DNA from: Acidovorax sp. NCPPB 3576
GTDB taxonomy: Bacteria; Pseudomonadota; Gammaproteobacteria; Burkholderiales; Burkholderiaceae_C
Direction: 5' to 3'
Assembly (NCBI RefSeq): GCF_028473605.1
Contig: NZ_CP097267.1
Location: 1,120,501 to 1,184,500 of the forward strand
DNA length: 64,000 nucleotides
In this document: in pieces, positions 18,753 through 28,755 of the stretch
Position numbering within the stretch: the stretch's first letter is position 1
How the letters are laid out: the number at the start of each line of letters is the position of its first letter
Notes under the pieces: generated by a model
Databases searched by the model: none
The model's input: only the letters and a program-made list of their open reading frames with translations
What the model was told of the DNA's origin: nothing
Program-made: the position numbers and the translations under genes

Positions 18753-20030
18753 GTGAGTGTGACCCGTCTTCCCCTGGCGCGCGCCATCGACATCCCGGTC
18801 ATGCGCGCATTGCCCCTGCGCATGGCGCGTTCGCTGGTCACGCAGTACTGGCGCCGCACCCACATGCTCACGCTGCCCGCACACCGGCTGGAGGCCCTGG
18901 CGGTGTTCGACGACAGCATCGTTCAGTGCCTGGCCTCGCTCAAGCTGCATCTGGCCCATGCGCCCGCGATGGAGTCGGATTTTCACGCGGAAATCGCCGC
19001 CGCAGGGCACGAATTGCAGCAGGAAGGCCCCGCCGTCTTTGCCCACGCCTGCATCGAGGTCCTCAAGCTGCAGCTGGGCCGGCCCGCAGATGTGGCCCCC
19101 GACCTCTGGAACGGCCATCTGCAAGCTCACCCCGCCGCGGTCTTCCATGCCTTGCGATTCGCTTTTGATGACGCCGTGGCCAGCTATCTCGCGCCGCGCG
19201 CAGGCCAGGCGGTTCAGCAGCAGCACCTGTCGCTGGTGCGCCTTCTGATGCGGCTCGCCATCGCGCGGCCCGCGGTGTCCGATGCCTATGCCGATGCCAT
19301 GGCGGCCCTGGCCGAGCCCCTGCCCGGCGGCTTGGCGAACCTTTGCCGTTGGCGTTGCGTGGCCCGCGCCGACGAGGCCAAGGCGTTGCGGGCCTTGGAG
19401 CAAGGGGAAGACGCCGAAGCGGGCCTGGTCTCCCTCGCCCTCATGGGCAGCCCGCACGAAACCCCGGCCGCCAAGGCAATGCTGGCGCGCTGGCCCGACT
19501 CCCCGGTGGCGGTGGCCCTTTGCGCGGCGCGCGCCGGGCACGATCTGGCCGTTGCCTTGCGGGAAGGCCGCTTTCCCGCCATGGCCTGGACGCAGCAGCT
19601 GTATGCCGCCGCCCTGGTCGGCGATGGCCCCTTGCTGCGCCATCTTGCCGCGCACACGCTGTGGGACGACGAACTCGCATGCCGGGCACTGGCCGACAGC
19701 GTGGCATTGCTGGCGGGCGTTCCCTGCGATGGGCTGTTCGACCGCGCCCGCCCGGCCGGCGACCGCGCCCAGTGGGCGGACGCGGCCCTGGCCGCACTGC
19801 CCAGCGCCGGCCCGCCCCTGCGAATCGGCAAGCCGCGGCAATCGGTCGTGCTGGAAGAGGCCGCCGCAGGCGTGGGCGCACCGCTGCGCCGCCTGCTGTA
19901 CATCGAACATGTCTCCCGCATGAGCGGCGCGCTGTGGATCGAGGCCGATGACCTGGCCGGCGTGCAGGCGCTGGCGCTTCAGACGGCCTCCGTGTTCGAG
20001 CGGGCCGTCTTTGCCAGGAGCGCGCCATGA
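18753..20030 (+). CDS. TIGR02270-like T6SS-associated protein
   Basis: A protein of about 425 residues with a strongly helical Ala/Leu-rich sequence that looks like degenerate HEAT-type repeats (ALEQGEDAEAGLVSLALMGSPHETPAAKAMLARW). Its position between DUF2169 and a thiolase-fold gene upstream of a PAAR-Rhs gene matches the TIGR02270 family found in Burkholderiales T6SS islands. The start is uncertain: GTG 18753 has a G-rich ribosome site (GGGGGGCAG), while ATG 18801 is a shorter alternative. Its stop overlaps the next start (ATGA). Probably a structural adaptor; function untested. Confidence 0.7.
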   Translation: MSVTRLPLARAIDIPVMRALPLRMARSLVTQYWRRTHMLTLPAHRLEALAVFDDSIVQCLASLKLHLAHAPAMESDFHAEIAAAGHELQQEGPAVFAHACIEVLKLQLGRPADVAPDLWNGHLQAHPAAVFHALRFAFDDAVASYLAPRAGQAVQQQHLSLVRLLMRLAIARPAVSDAYADAMAALAEPLPGGLANLCRWRCVARADEAKALRALEQGEDAEAGLVSLALMGSPHETPAAKAMLARWPDSPVAVALCAARAGHDLAVALREGRFPAMAWTQQLYAAALVGDGPLLRHLAAHTLWDDELACRALADSVALLAGVPCDGLFDRARPAGDRAQWADAALAALPSAGPPLRIGKPRQSVVLEEAAAGVGAPLRRLLYIEHVSRMSGALWIEADDLAGVQALALQTASVFERAVFARSAP

Positions 20031-21142
20031 CGCCGCTCACCATTGCAGCCACCGGCGCCTGCACGCCCATCGGCACGCGGGCCTGGCAGACCGGCAGCGC
20101 CGTGGCCAGCCGCTTTGCGGCCTTCACCCGCCACCCCGTCACGGGCCACATCGATCACCAGGCCACGGTGTCGCGCGTGCAGGCCATCGAGGCCGACTGC
20201 ACCGGCATCGATCGGCTGGTCCGGCTGGCCGCACCGGCCCTGCACGAGGCGCTGCAAGGCCCCACCACCGCACCCGCCGCGGCATGGCCGATGGTCCGGC
20301 CCATCCCGGTCTTCATCGCGCTGCCGGAGCCACTGCCTGAGCTGCGGGGCGCCATCGATGCCCAGCGATTCGCGCTGGAGCTGCCGCGCGCGCTCGACGT
20401 GGCACCCGAGTTCCTGCCGCTCATGCTCTACACGGGCGGGGCGGTGGCCGGGGCGGATGCGCTGGCTGCGGCATACCGTTTCATGCAGGAACACCCCAGC
20501 GTGCCCGAGGTGGTTTGCGGCGGCGTGGACAGCGGGGTGGACCCGGCCACCATCAATGTCTTCCACCAACGGCGCTGGCTCCGGGTGAAAGGCCACACGG
20601 AGGGGTTCATCGCCTCCGAAGGGGCCGCGTTCGTGCGGCTGGCGCGCCAGCCCTGTGCGGCGAACTACGTCACCGTGTTCCCGCCCGCGTTTGCGCAGGA
20701 GCCGGCCTCCCGGGTGGGTAGTGAGGCCATCCTGGACGGCGCTGCCCTCATCGGTGCGGCGGCCCAGGCCTTGAAGGCCGCGAACCTTCCCGCACAGGCG
20801 CTGCAGTCGTACTGGAGCGACATGGACGGAAGCCCGTGGCGAGGCAGCGAGCTCATGAACCTGAGCGCCCATCTGGCTGCGCAGAACGGCCATCCCGCCA
20901 TGCACGATCCCGCCGCGTTCCTGGGCGAAGTCGGCGCCGCCTGGGTGCCTTTGCTGCTGAGCCTGCTGCACGAGATGCGCCAGGGCTTGCACCACCCGCA
21001 CAGGCCCGTGGCGCTGAGCGGCCACGCGGGCCTGCAGAGCGTGACCGGACTGGGCACGCGCGTGGCCGCCTGGGTCGCCACTTGGAACCACACCCGCGCA
21101 CCGATGCCATTCCCATCCACCCGCAACCGCGAAGCTGCCTGA
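20027..21142 (+). CDS. Thiolase/ketosynthase-fold protein associated with T6SS Rhs
   Basis: This 371-residue protein looks like a beta-ketoacyl-synthase fold: an N-terminal LTIAATGACTPIGT strand-turn and a central block EVVCGGVDSGVDPATINVF followed by EGFIASEGAAFVRLA. These resemble the VVAGGVDS and EGAAAFVLE motifs of ketosynthases. The active-site Cys region of true ketosynthases is not evident, so it may be non-catalytic. It overlaps the TIGR02270-like gene by 4 bp and ends 3 bp before the rhs start, so the three are translationally linked. A cargo-handling role is inferred from this arrangement. Confidence 0.65.
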   Translation: MTPLTIAATGACTPIGTRAWQTGSAVASRFAAFTRHPVTGHIDHQATVSRVQAIEADCTGIDRLVRLAAPALHEALQGPTTAPAAAWPMVRPIPVFIALPEPLPELRGAIDAQRFALELPRALDVAPEFLPLMLYTGGAVAGADALAAAYRFMQEHPSVPEVVCGGVDSGVDPATINVFHQRRWLRVKGHTEGFIASEGAAFVRLARQPCAANYVTVFPPAFAQEPASRVGSEAILDGAALIGAAAQALKAANLPAQALQSYWSDMDGSPWRGSELMNLSAHLAAQNGHPAMHDPAAFLGEVGAAWVPLLLSLLHEMRQGLHHPHRPVALSGHAGLQSVTGLGTRVAAWVATWNHTRAPMPFPSTRNREAA

Positions 21143-21145
21143 CCC

Positions 21146-24100
21146 ATGGCCACTTACGTCAACGACCGCCGGGCGATCCATGAGGGGCGCAGCCCGGCCA
21201 TGATTCCCGGGCCCATCAACCCCGTCTTCCCCAAGCCCAACGGACCGCCGGTTCCGATCCTCAACATGGCCCACGGGCCGGGCCTCAAAAACGGCACGGC
21301 CACCCTCAAGATCGACGGCAAGCCCGTCTCCGTGGCCGGTAGCCGGTTCGAATCCATTCCCGCCACGCCCGACCGGCTGGGCGGCATCGCCGGCGTGCGC
21401 TCCACCGTCGTGGGCGGCGCGGCCGAGCCCACCAGCTACAGCAGCGACACCAAGTTCGAAGGCAAGGGCAGCGTCCGCTCGTTCGACACGACCAAATCCA
21501 ACTCCCTCGTCATCAACCCTGGCTGGGCCATGCGCCTGGCCATGAAGGCGCTGCCCGGCCCCTACGACCAGCTGGCCCAGAAAGTCATCGAAAAGCTCCC
21601 CGGCGCCTTCGGTGACCAGTTGAGCGCGCTGGGCGAGTCGCTCGCCGACCCGAGCGTGCTGATCGGCCCCGCGCTCAAGCTGGTGGGCAAGCTCATTCCC
21701 GGCGTCAATCTGGTGGTGGGCGGTGCCGCCATGGCCGAATCCGCCATGCAGATCGCAGAGTTGGCCCAGGAGGTGCAGGACCTGCTCACGCCGCCCCTGA
21801 CCGACGAGAAGATCGACCAGATCGCCGATGTGATCGCCAATGGCGTGGCGGCCATCACCATCGGCTTCGTGCTCGGCAAGATCGTGAAGCGCGCCAAGTC
21901 CAAGATCAATGCGGTTGCCAGCCGGCAGGACAGCCAGAACACCCCCAACACGCAGGCCAAGATCGTCGATGACGTGCACGTCGGCGCACCGGGCGGCGCC
22001 ACCTGCGAACTCGGCACCTGCCACCCGGTCATCTTCGCCACCGGCGTCAAGATCCTGTCGGAAACCGACTTTGCCTTGCCCGGCCTGCTGCCGCTGGAAT
22101 GGCGGCGCTTTTACCGCTCGGCCGACCGGCGCCCCGGCTGGCTGGGCTGGGGGTGGAGCACGCCCTTGAGTATCGAGCTGGCCCTGGTCCACAGCCATGT
22201 GCACTACTACGATGCCCGGGGCCGCAGGGTGCAGTTGCCGCCGCTCTCGCCCGGGCAGAGCCACTTCGACGAGCGAGAAAAGATCACGCTGCAGCGCCAC
22301 GAAGACGGGCGCTACAGCGTCGAGGCCACCGATGGCCTGCGGCACGAGTTCGCCAAGCCCGTGCCCGGCCAGTGGCGCCTGCCCTTGGCGCGGGTGCGCG
22401 ACCGCCACGGCAATGCCATCACGCTGCATTACCCCGCCTATGACGAAACCGGCTTGGACGGCATTGCGCCGCGCCCCACCGGCCTCACCGACAGCGCCGG
22501 GCGCGAGTTGCACTTCGGCTGGACCGATGCTGGCCTGCTGGCCGAGGTGCGCCTCGCGCCCCGCACCCTCGATGGCGTGCAGCACCAGGGCGGGGTGCTG
22601 GTGCGTTATGCCTACGACAGCGCGGGCAACCTGGAGGGCGACAAGGGTGGCAAGGGCAATAGCCAGGCCAACCTCGCCAGCGCCACCGATGCGCAGGGCG
22701 GCACCACGGCGTACCGCTACGAGAACCACCTCATGGTGGCCTACACCACCAAGAACGGCTTCACCCACCACCAGCAGTGGAGCCGGCTGGACGCGGGTGC
22801 TCGCGTGGTGCGCACCTGGACCGACACCCCCGGCCTGCTGGACACCCGCTTCGAATACGACCTGGGGATGCGCACCACCCATGTCACCGATGCCCTGGGC
22901 CGGCGCACCAGCTACCACTACAACGCGCACAACGAAGTCGTTGCCGTCACGGAAGCCGGACCGGACGGCCAATCTGTACGCACAGAAACGCAGATGGACC
23001 GCGCCGGCAACCCCGAGGCCAGCACCGACGCCCTGGGCCGCAGCACCCGCTGGCAATGGGACGCCCGTGGCAACCTGACCGCCGTCACCGACGCGGCCGG
23101 CGCCACCACGCGGCTGCGCTACAACGCGCAGAATTTGCCGACCGAGATCACCGACGCCCTGGGCCATGTGTGGCGCAACGACTACGACGCGCGCGGCGAC
23201 CTGCGCGAGCACACCGACGCCCTGGGCCACGCCACCCGCTACCAATACGACCCGCGCGGCCTGCCCGTTGCCATCGAGGACGCCCACGGCAAGACCCGGC
23301 ATCTGCAATGGGATGCGGCCGGCCAACTGGTGGCCTACACCGACTGCTCGGGCCGCACCACCCGCTACCAGTACGACATCCTGGGCAACCTGGCCGCCAG
23401 CATCGATGCCCTGGGCCAGACCACGCGCTACCAGCACGACGCGCTGGGCCAGTTGCGCATCGTCACCGAAGCCGACGGGGCGGAGCACCGCTACGACCAC
23501 GACGCGCAAGGCAACCTGACCGCCTACACCGACCCCAAAGGCGCCATCACCCGCTACGCGTACAACGGCTTGGACCAGCCCGTGGAGCGCCAGGACCCGC
23601 AGGGCCAAAGCCTGCGCTACCGCTACGACGCGGTGGGGCGGCTCGTGGCGCTGCAAAACGAGAACGGCGCCTGGTACCAGTTCCACTACGACGCGGCTGA
23701 CAACCTGGTGCAGGAGATCGGCTTTGATGGCCGCATCCAGCGCTACCGGTACAACGCGGCGGGCGAGTTGACCGAGCTGCACGAACGCGACGCCGCGCAG
23801 CCGCCGGACACGCCGTACGACATGGCGCCCGATGCGCCATTGCCCAAGCGCACGCACTTCCAGCGCGACCGGCTGGGCCGGCTGCTGGCCAAGGTCCACA
23901 GCAATGGAGAGGCGGCCAGCTACGCCTACGACCTGCTGGGCCGCATGGTCGGCTGCGCCAACGGGCAGGCCCAAGTTCGATTCGCCTACGACCCACTGTC
24001 GCAACTGGTCGAGGAAACGCAGGTCCATCTGGGCGATGCCCCGGCAGACAGTGCGCAGGCGCAGGCGGATCGGCACTTCACCTTCCGCCACGCCTACGAC

Positions 24101-26035
24101 GCCCTGGGCAACCGAATCGCCAGCGTGCTGCCCAGCGGCAAGAACGTGCAATGGCTGTACTACGGCTCCGGGCACCTGCACCAGATCCGGGTGGATGGCC
24201 ACACGATCAGCGACATGGAGCGCGACGCGCTGCACCAGGAGATATCGCGCACACAAGGGGCGTTGACCAGCCGCTACGGCCTCGATCCCATGGGCCGGCT
24301 GGTGGCGCACAAAGTGAGCCGGGAAGCCGCCCTGAAAACGCTGCCCGGCGCGGCCACGGAAGCGTCGCTGCGGGACCGGGACCCACCATCCGCCATGTCC
24401 GGCCCACCGGGCCTGTCCGACCTGCTGGCCCGCCTGCCGCACCTGCCATCAGGCCATCGCATCGCGCGGCACTACCAGTACGACCGGGGCGGCAACCTCA
24501 CGGCCACGCAGGACAGCCTGCGGGGGGCCAGCGAATACCGCTACGACGCGCTGGGCCGCATCCTGTCGGCGCACAAGGGCACGCGAAGCACGGCGCAAGG
24601 TACGCAGCAGGGGGAAGACCGCGAGCAATTCACGTTCGACCCGGCCGGCAACCTGCTCAACCCGAACCGGGGCGGCGAGCAAAGCGCCGGCGGCGTGAGC
24701 CACGAGCGGGAGAAGGTGCCCACGAACCGCCTCACCGTGTACCAGGACCTGCGGTTCACCTACGACCTGCATGGCAACGTCGTGCAGCGGTTGGTGGGCT
24801 GGCACACGGTGCAAAACTACCGCTACAGCGCGGAGCACCAGATCGTGGAGGCCACCGTCACGCGCTACCGGGACCGGCCCGCACTGCAATCGGTGCCGGC
24901 TGCCGGCCAGGGCCAAACCGAGCCTGCCGCCACCGTGCAGACCATGCGCTACCGCTACGACGCGCTGGGGCGGCGCATCGACAAGACGGACGCCTTCGGC
25001 AAGACCCGGTTCGTCTATGACGGCGATCTGCTTGCAGGGGAGATGCGGGGCAGCAAGGTCAGCGAGTACCTGTACGAGCCGGACAGCTTCGTGCCGCTGG
25101 CCAAGCTGGAGTCGGAGGCGAAGCAGGCTACAGCGCAAGAAGTACTAGGGCAGATTGCTATAAAAGATATAGCGATCGAAAGTGCATCAGAAAAAACCGA
25201 AGCCAAAGACTTCGCCATCTACTACTACCAGTGCGACCAGATCGGAGCGCCGCAGGAGTTGACGGACGAGGCGGGGCGGATCGTGTGGGCGGCCAGCTAC
25301 AAGGTGTGGGGGCAGGCGCAGGCGCTGCAGATGCTTCGCACGGGCACCGATGGGGAAGCTGCGGTGTTCGCGGCCAATGAAAGACCGCTGGCGTTGGCGG
25401 CCAGCGGAGAGGTCCAGAGCCTCAACTTGGTGGAGCAGCCGCTCCGGTTCCAAGGGCAGTACTTCGATGGGGAAACGGGGCTGCATTACAACCGGGCTCG
25501 TTACTATGATCCAGTAACAGGCCGATTCATTCATCAAGATCCTATTGGTTTGTTTGGAGGAGAAAACTTATATGGGTATGGTCTAAACCCATTTGACTGG
25601 ATTGATCCAGAGGGTCTGAGCACCCATCGCAACCGGATGAATAAGCAGGTGGGCAAAGCTCCTAAACACCAGACCCACCATATGATCCCTCAGGAAATGT
25701 TCAAGAAATTTCCAATATTAAAATGCATTGACAAAAATCATTTGGATAATTTGATTAATTTGCCAAAAACAGCGGGGAAGTATGATGGTAAAAAGGGAAA
25801 ATATTTTGGAAAATCTACCCACAATACAAATCACGTTAGATATTCAAAGGCAATAGAAGCCTCTGTAGCGAGAGTCGCCGCACAAGCTGGCAATTGTCCT
25901 AAGAAACTTTCGGCTGCGTTGGGAGATATGCAAAAATTAATACGAGCAGAACTGAAAAATGGTACGCCTATCATGAATTCTGAAGGGGCGAGTTTTTCAC
26001 AATGGGATAAAATTTTGCGAACTGGAGGTTTTTAA
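21146..26035 (+). CDS. PAAR-Rhs polymorphic toxin with C-terminal HH nuclease (AHH-like)
   Basis: A 1629-residue Rhs effector. The first 120 residues form a DUF4150 PAAR-like tip (IPGPINPVFPKPNGPPVPILNMAHGPGLKNGTATLKIDGKPV). A helical linker follows (about 130-270), then the DUF6531/RHS shell from about 290 with many YD repeats (TRYQYDxxGxL). The core ends at [21 protein letters not shown]...NPFDWIDPEGL near residue 1490, the conserved self-cleavage site. The variable tail (about 140 residues, from 25604) is AT-rich and contains THHMIPQEMF with a Lys/His-rich rear part, resembling AHH/HNH-type nucleases. The immunity gene starts immediately after the stop. A palindromic element is translated inside the core (25141-25178). 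Confidence 0.92.
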   Translation: MATYVNDRRAIHEGRSPAMIPGPINPVFPKPNGPPVPILNMAHGPGLKNGTATLKIDGKPVSVAGSRFESIPATPDRLGGIAGVRSTVVGGAAEPTSYSSDTKFEGKGSVRSFDTTKSNSLVINPGWAMRLAMKALPGPYDQLAQKVIEKLPGAFGDQLSALGESLADPSVLIGPALKLVGKLIPGVNLVVGGAAMAESAMQIAELAQEVQDLLTPPLTDEKIDQIADVIANGVAAITIGFVLGKIVKRAKSKINAVASRQDSQNTPNTQAKIVDDVHVGAPGGATCELGTCHPVIFATGVKILSETDFALPGLLPLEWRRFYRSADRRPGWLGWGWSTPLSIELALVHSHVHYYDARGRRVQLPPLSPGQSHFDEREKITLQRHEDGRYSVEATDGLRHEFAKPVPGQWRLPLARVRDRHGNAITLHYPAYDETGLDGIAPRPTGLTDSAGRELHFGWTDAGLLAEVRLAPRTLDGVQHQGGVLVRYAYDSAGNLEGDKGGKGNSQANLASATDAQGGTTAYRYENHLMVAYTTKNGFTHHQQWSRLDAGARVVRTWTDTPGLLDTRFEYDLGMRTTHVTDALGRRTSYHYNAHNEVVAVTEAGPDGQSVRTETQMDRAGNPEASTDALGRSTRWQWDARGNLTAVTDAAGATTRLRYNAQNLPTEITDALGHVWRNDYDARGDLREHTDALGHATRYQYDPRGLPVAIEDAHGKTRHLQWDAAGQLVAYTDCSGRTTRYQYDILGNLAASIDALGQTTRYQHDALGQLRIVTEADGAEHRYDHDAQGNLTAYTDPKGAITRYAYNGLDQPVERQDPQGQSLRYRYDAVGRLVALQNENGAWYQFHYDAADNLVQEIGFDGRIQRYRYNAAGELTELHERDAAQPPDTPYDMAPDAPLPKRTHFQRDRLGRLLAKVHSNGEAASYAYDLLGRMVGCANGQAQVRFAYDPLSQLVEETQVHLGDAPADSAQAQADRHFTFRHAYDALGNRIASVLPSGKNVQWLYYGSGHLHQIRVDGHTISDMERDALHQEISRTQGALTSRYGLDPMGRLVAHKVSREAALKTLPGAATEASLRDRDPPSAMSGPPGLSDLLARLPHLPSGHRIARHYQYDRGGNLTATQDSLRGASEYRYDALGRILSAHKGTRSTAQGTQQGEDREQFTFDPAGNLLNPNRGGEQSAGGVSHEREKVPTNRLTVYQDLRFTYDLHGNVVQRLVGWHTVQNYRYSAEHQIVEATVTRYRDRPALQSVPAAGQGQTEPAATVQTMRYRYDALGRRIDKTDAFGKTRFVYDGDLLAGEMRGSKVSEYLYEPDSFVPLAKLESEAKQATAQEVLGQIAIKDIAIESASEKTEAKDFAIYYYQCDQIGAPQELTDEAGRIVWAASYKVWGQAQALQMLRTGTDGEAAVFAANERPLALAASGEVQSLNLVEQPLRFQGQYFDGETGLHYNRARYYDPVTGRFIHQDPIGLFGGENLYGYGLNPFDWIDPEGLSTHRNRMNKQVGKAPKHQTHHMIPQEMFKKFPILKCIDKNHLDNLINLPKTAGKYDGKKGKYFGKSTHNTNHVRYSKAIEASVARVAAQAGNCPKKLSAALGDMQKLIRAELKNGTPIMNSEGASFSQWDKILRTGGF
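24091..25494 (+). repeat. Rhs core repeat, copy 1 (in the full-length gene)
   Basis: This stretch of the rhs core recurs almost base for base at 29639-31030, and its second half (from about 24684) at 26638-27456. The copies are long enough to drive recombination between the intact gene and the displaced C-terminal modules. Identity drops sharply after the GETGLH codons, where the variable tips begin. Confidence 0.9.
25141..25178 (+). repeat. Dispersed palindromic element, copy B, translated inside rhs
   Basis: This 38-nt copy of the element seen at 4863 and 58109 (ACTAGGGCAG, TTGCTAT, ATATAGCGA) sits in the rhs reading frame and encodes the peptide VLGQIAIKDIAIE between KLESEAKQA and [13 protein letters not shown]. 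It is intergenic elsewhere, so this looks like an insertion kept in frame. Confidence 0.8.
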
Positions 26036-26584
26036 ATGATTTCTGATGATATTTTTCCACCTGAGGTAAGAGAAGTCATTGATTTTGTTAAATCAGGACC
26101 AATTCTTCAAAGTTCTTATCGAGGTGAAATTTCGATTGATGAGATGTATTTTGACATTAAGGCTGCGCTCAAAAATTATACCAATCAGGATGTTAAGCCT
26201 CCTAAGTATTTTTTAACAGATATCACAGAAGATGCGTCAGGAGATATTCCGGCAGTAATGGGTGATGAGAGGCTCATGGATTTAAAATATAAGCTAATTG
26301 AGTATGAGGAGCAGGAGGATTTTTATCAAATTCTGTTAGATCGTTGTAATTTTTTAAAAAATGAAATACAAATCAAACCTAAAGACATCGAATTAATTGC
26401 TGATGCAATGAGCGGAAATTTATATCTCTGCGCAGAGTCTAGGTTGTTGATTCCAGGAGCTCATCTGTATTTCGAGCGATTGTTTGAAGTTCATAAATTA
26501 CAAGGATTTCCATGCGGTTGGAAGGGGGGTAAAAAATGGCAAAAAGGAGATTTTTTGATTTATTCTCGCCCGATTATTGGATAA
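26036..26584 (+). CDS. Probable immunity protein for the first Rhs toxin
   Basis: A 182-residue acidic, cytosolic-looking protein with no signal peptide or membrane helix. It starts on the base after the rhs stop codon, with GGAGG 9 nt upstream inside the rhs end, so it is translated together with the toxin. It shares the low GC content of the toxin tip, as expected for a horizontally exchanged toxin-immunity cassette. I do not recognise its family. Function is inferred from position only. Confidence 0.7.
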   Translation: MISDDIFPPEVREVIDFVKSGPILQSSYRGEISIDEMYFDIKAALKNYTNQDVKPPKYFLTDITEDASGDIPAVMGDERLMDLKYKLIEYEEQEDFYQILLDRCNFLKNEIQIKPKDIELIADAMSGNLYLCAESRLLIPGAHLYFERLFEVHKLQGFPCGWKGGKKWQKGDFLIYSRPIIG

Positions 26585-26637
26585 TTTATTTTGAGTTGAT
26601 CGACGAAACGGAGAAACTGCCAAGGCAGCGATGAGAG

Positions 26638-27456
26638 CGCAGGCGGCGTGAGCCACGAGCGGGAAAAAGTGCCCACCAACCGCCTCACCGTGTACCAGGA
26701 CCTGCGGTTCACCTACGACCTGCATGGCAACGTCGTGCAACGGCTGGTGGGCTGGCACACGGTGCAAAACTACCGCTACAGCGCGGAGCACCAGATCGTG
26801 GAGGCCACCGTCACGCGCTACCGGGAGCGTCCCGCGCTGCAATCGGTGCCTGCTGCCGGCCAGGGCCAAACCGAGCCTGCCGCCACCGTGCAGACCACGC
26901 GCTACCGCTACGACGCACTGGGGCGGCGCATCGACAAGACGGACGCCTTCGGCAAGACCCGGTTCGTCTATGACGGCGATCTGCTTGCCGGGGAGATGCG
27001 GGGCAGCAAGGTCAGCGAGTACCTGTACGAGCCGGACAGCTTCGTGCCGCTGGCCAAGCTGGAGTCAGAGGCGAAACAGGCTCCAGCGCAAATACCACTA
27101 GGGCAGGTTGCTGCAAAAGATATAGCGATCGAAAGTGAATCGGAAAAAGCGGCCCAGGCCAAAGACTTCGCCGTCTATTACTACCAGTGCGACCAGATCG
27201 GAGCGCCGCAGGAGTTGACAGACGAGGCGGGGCGGATCGTGTGGGCGGCCAGCTACAAGGTGTGGGGGCAGACGCAGGCGCTGCAGATGCTTCGCACGGG
27301 GACGGGCACCGATGGGGAGGCGGCGGTGTTCGCGGCCAATGAAAGACCGCTGGCATTGGCGGCCAGCGGAGAGGTCCAGAGCATCAATCTGGTGGAGCAG
27401 CCGCTCCGGTTCCAAGGGCAGTATTTTGATGGGGAAACGGGGCTGCATTACAACCG
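26638..27456 (+). repeat. Rhs core repeat, copy 2 (displaced module)
   Basis: About 0.8 kb nearly identical to 24684-25494 of the full rhs gene. It begins abruptly with no vgrG- or PAAR-encoding DNA in front, so the junction near 26638 marks a past recombination or duplication. Confidence 0.88.
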
Positions 27457-27946
27457 CTTCCGGTACTACGATCCGGTGACGGGGCGGTTCATTCATCAGG
27501 ACCCTATTGATCTGGAAGGCGGCCTTAATAGCTTTTTATATGCGAATAATCCTCTGGAATGGATTGATCCTGTAGGGCTGCAAAGAAAGAGAAAGAGAAG
27601 CACAACAAAAACCTGTGGTTGTTCTCTCCCTTGCATCACGATTGACAGTAGTAAATATCCGGAAACAGCCCAGCACGTTAAAGACGCGATAGCGGCAGGT
27701 CATCCAGATGAGGTGACAATTGATCGCCCAGGCGCAAAGGCGCGACGTAAAGCATCTCTTAAAGGAATAAAAACAAAAGTTAATAAAGATCGTGACGAAT
27801 ACCCTCCGGCAATGTTTAAGGAGGGTGGGGCTGGGGCTGATGTCAAGCATATTGATCCCTGTGATAACAGAGGCGCGGGCTCATGCATGGGCCACCAGTG
27901 TAAGAAATATCCGGATGGAACAAAGGTGAAAATAAAGGTGAAATGA
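26648..27946 (+). CDS. Displaced Rhs C-terminal module with NucA/NucB-type DNase tip
   Basis: An open frame of 432 codons. It lacks the PAAR tip and most of the Rhs shell; the first 290 residues copy the end of the full-length core up to [11 protein letters not shown]. The new tip of about 130 residues carries [35 protein letters not shown], which fits the NucA/NucB deoxyribonuclease domain (DEYP motif, Asn-Arg pair). The first possible start is GTG 26648 with no good ribosome site, so this may be a silent cassette that becomes active after recombination into the full rhs gene. Its immunity gene overlaps its stop. Confidence 0.8.
   Translation: MSHEREKVPTNRLTVYQDLRFTYDLHGNVVQRLVGWHTVQNYRYSAEHQIVEATVTRYRERPALQSVPAAGQGQTEPAATVQTTRYRYDALGRRIDKTDAFGKTRFVYDGDLLAGEMRGSKVSEYLYEPDSFVPLAKLESEAKQAPAQIPLGQVAAKDIAIESESEKAAQAKDFAVYYYQCDQIGAPQELTDEAGRIVWAASYKVWGQTQALQMLRTGTGTDGEAAVFAANERPLALAASGEVQSINLVEQPLRFQGQYFDGETGLHYNRFRYYDPVTGRFIHQDPIDLEGGLNSFLYANNPLEWIDPVGLQRKRKRSTTKTCGCSLPCITIDSSKYPETAQHVKDAIAAGHPDEVTIDRPGAKARRKASLKGIKTKVNKDRDEYPPAMFKEGGAGADVKHIDPCDNRGAGSCMGHQCKKYPDGTKVKIKVK
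27094..27131 (+). repeat. Dispersed palindromic element, copy C, translated inside the rhs module
   Basis: This copy at the equivalent rhs position has diverged (ACTAGGGCAGG, TTGCTGC, ATATAGCGA). It encodes [13 protein letters not shown]. The palindrome is partly lost but the reading frame is kept. Confidence 0.75.
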
Positions 27947-28584
27947 TGCAATTTAAGAATGTTGAAAAACTCGTTAAAATTAGCACCTCCAGCTCTAGCG
28001 CTTTATGTGATTTGGAATTTCTGAGGGATTTTAAAATTCTAGAGCCAATGGTTAAGGAATTGAGTTATTTCTTAAGTAAAATTAATGGAGGATATGCGTT
28101 TGAATCAGCTTTGCATATTATGGGCTCCGGATTGAAAAGAACTGACTGGTCAATTGAGGAGTGGAATGACCCTTTGCTCTGGAGAGATGCTTATAAATCT
28201 CTAAATCCCAAAGGTTTGGTTTTTGCAGAAGATTTGTTTGGAATCCAATTTTTAGCTTCTGAAGAAGGAGTTTCTTCTTTTGATCCTGAAACCGGGGAAT
28301 TGGAGTTGATTTCAAAGACGGTTGATGGGTGGGTGAAAGAAGTCCTGGATGACTATGATTTTTATACTGGCCACTCTCTTGCAAATGAGTGGCAAAAAAT
28401 AAATGGCCCATTGCCTGATAAATTTCGCTTGATACCTAAAATGCCATTTGTTTTTGGAGGTGAGTTTGAAGTTGAAAATTTGTATGCGGCTGAGGCGGTT
28501 ACGGCGATGCGGTCGCGAGCTTCCATTGCATTACAGATAAAAGACCTGCCGAATGATGAAAAAATTAAATTTCAATTTGAATAG
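27943..28584 (+). CDS. Probable immunity protein for the NucA/B-tipped module (SUKH/SMI1-like)
   Basis: A 213-residue acidic protein whose ATG overlaps the stop of the toxin module. Motifs [14 protein letters not shown] and [24 protein letters not shown] resemble the SUKH (SMI1/KNR4) immunity superfamily, where an FG-x-Q/Y strand and an ETGE-x-W pattern are common. No signal peptide. AT-rich like the toxin tip. Assignment rests on partial motif likeness plus position. Confidence 0.7.
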   Translation: MMQFKNVEKLVKISTSSSSALCDLEFLRDFKILEPMVKELSYFLSKINGGYAFESALHIMGSGLKRTDWSIEEWNDPLLWRDAYKSLNPKGLVFAEDLFGIQFLASEEGVSSFDPETGELELISKTVDGWVKEVLDDYDFYTGHSLANEWQKINGPLPDKFRLIPKMPFVFGGEFEVENLYAAEAVTAMRSRASIALQIKDLPNDEKIKFQFE

Positions 28585-28755
28585 TGATTTTCGCATGTCT
28601 GGCATATTCTTTGTAATTTTGTGGGCAGATCAAGAGGCATGAGATTGGCTGGTGCTGCGAAAGTATTATAAGTGGCATTGCATTTCTTAGTGAAAACAAG
28701 GTGAAAGATGTAAAGACTGCAGGGTGATTTTCTGCAGTGGGAGGTTTGAAAACCA

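Noticed and set aside
19979..24442. Minus-strand open frame of nearly 1,500 codons across the Rhs island
   Set aside because: It is the antisense of rhs and of the upstream genes; composition is repetitive Val/Gly/His/Arg and mirrors the YD repeats.
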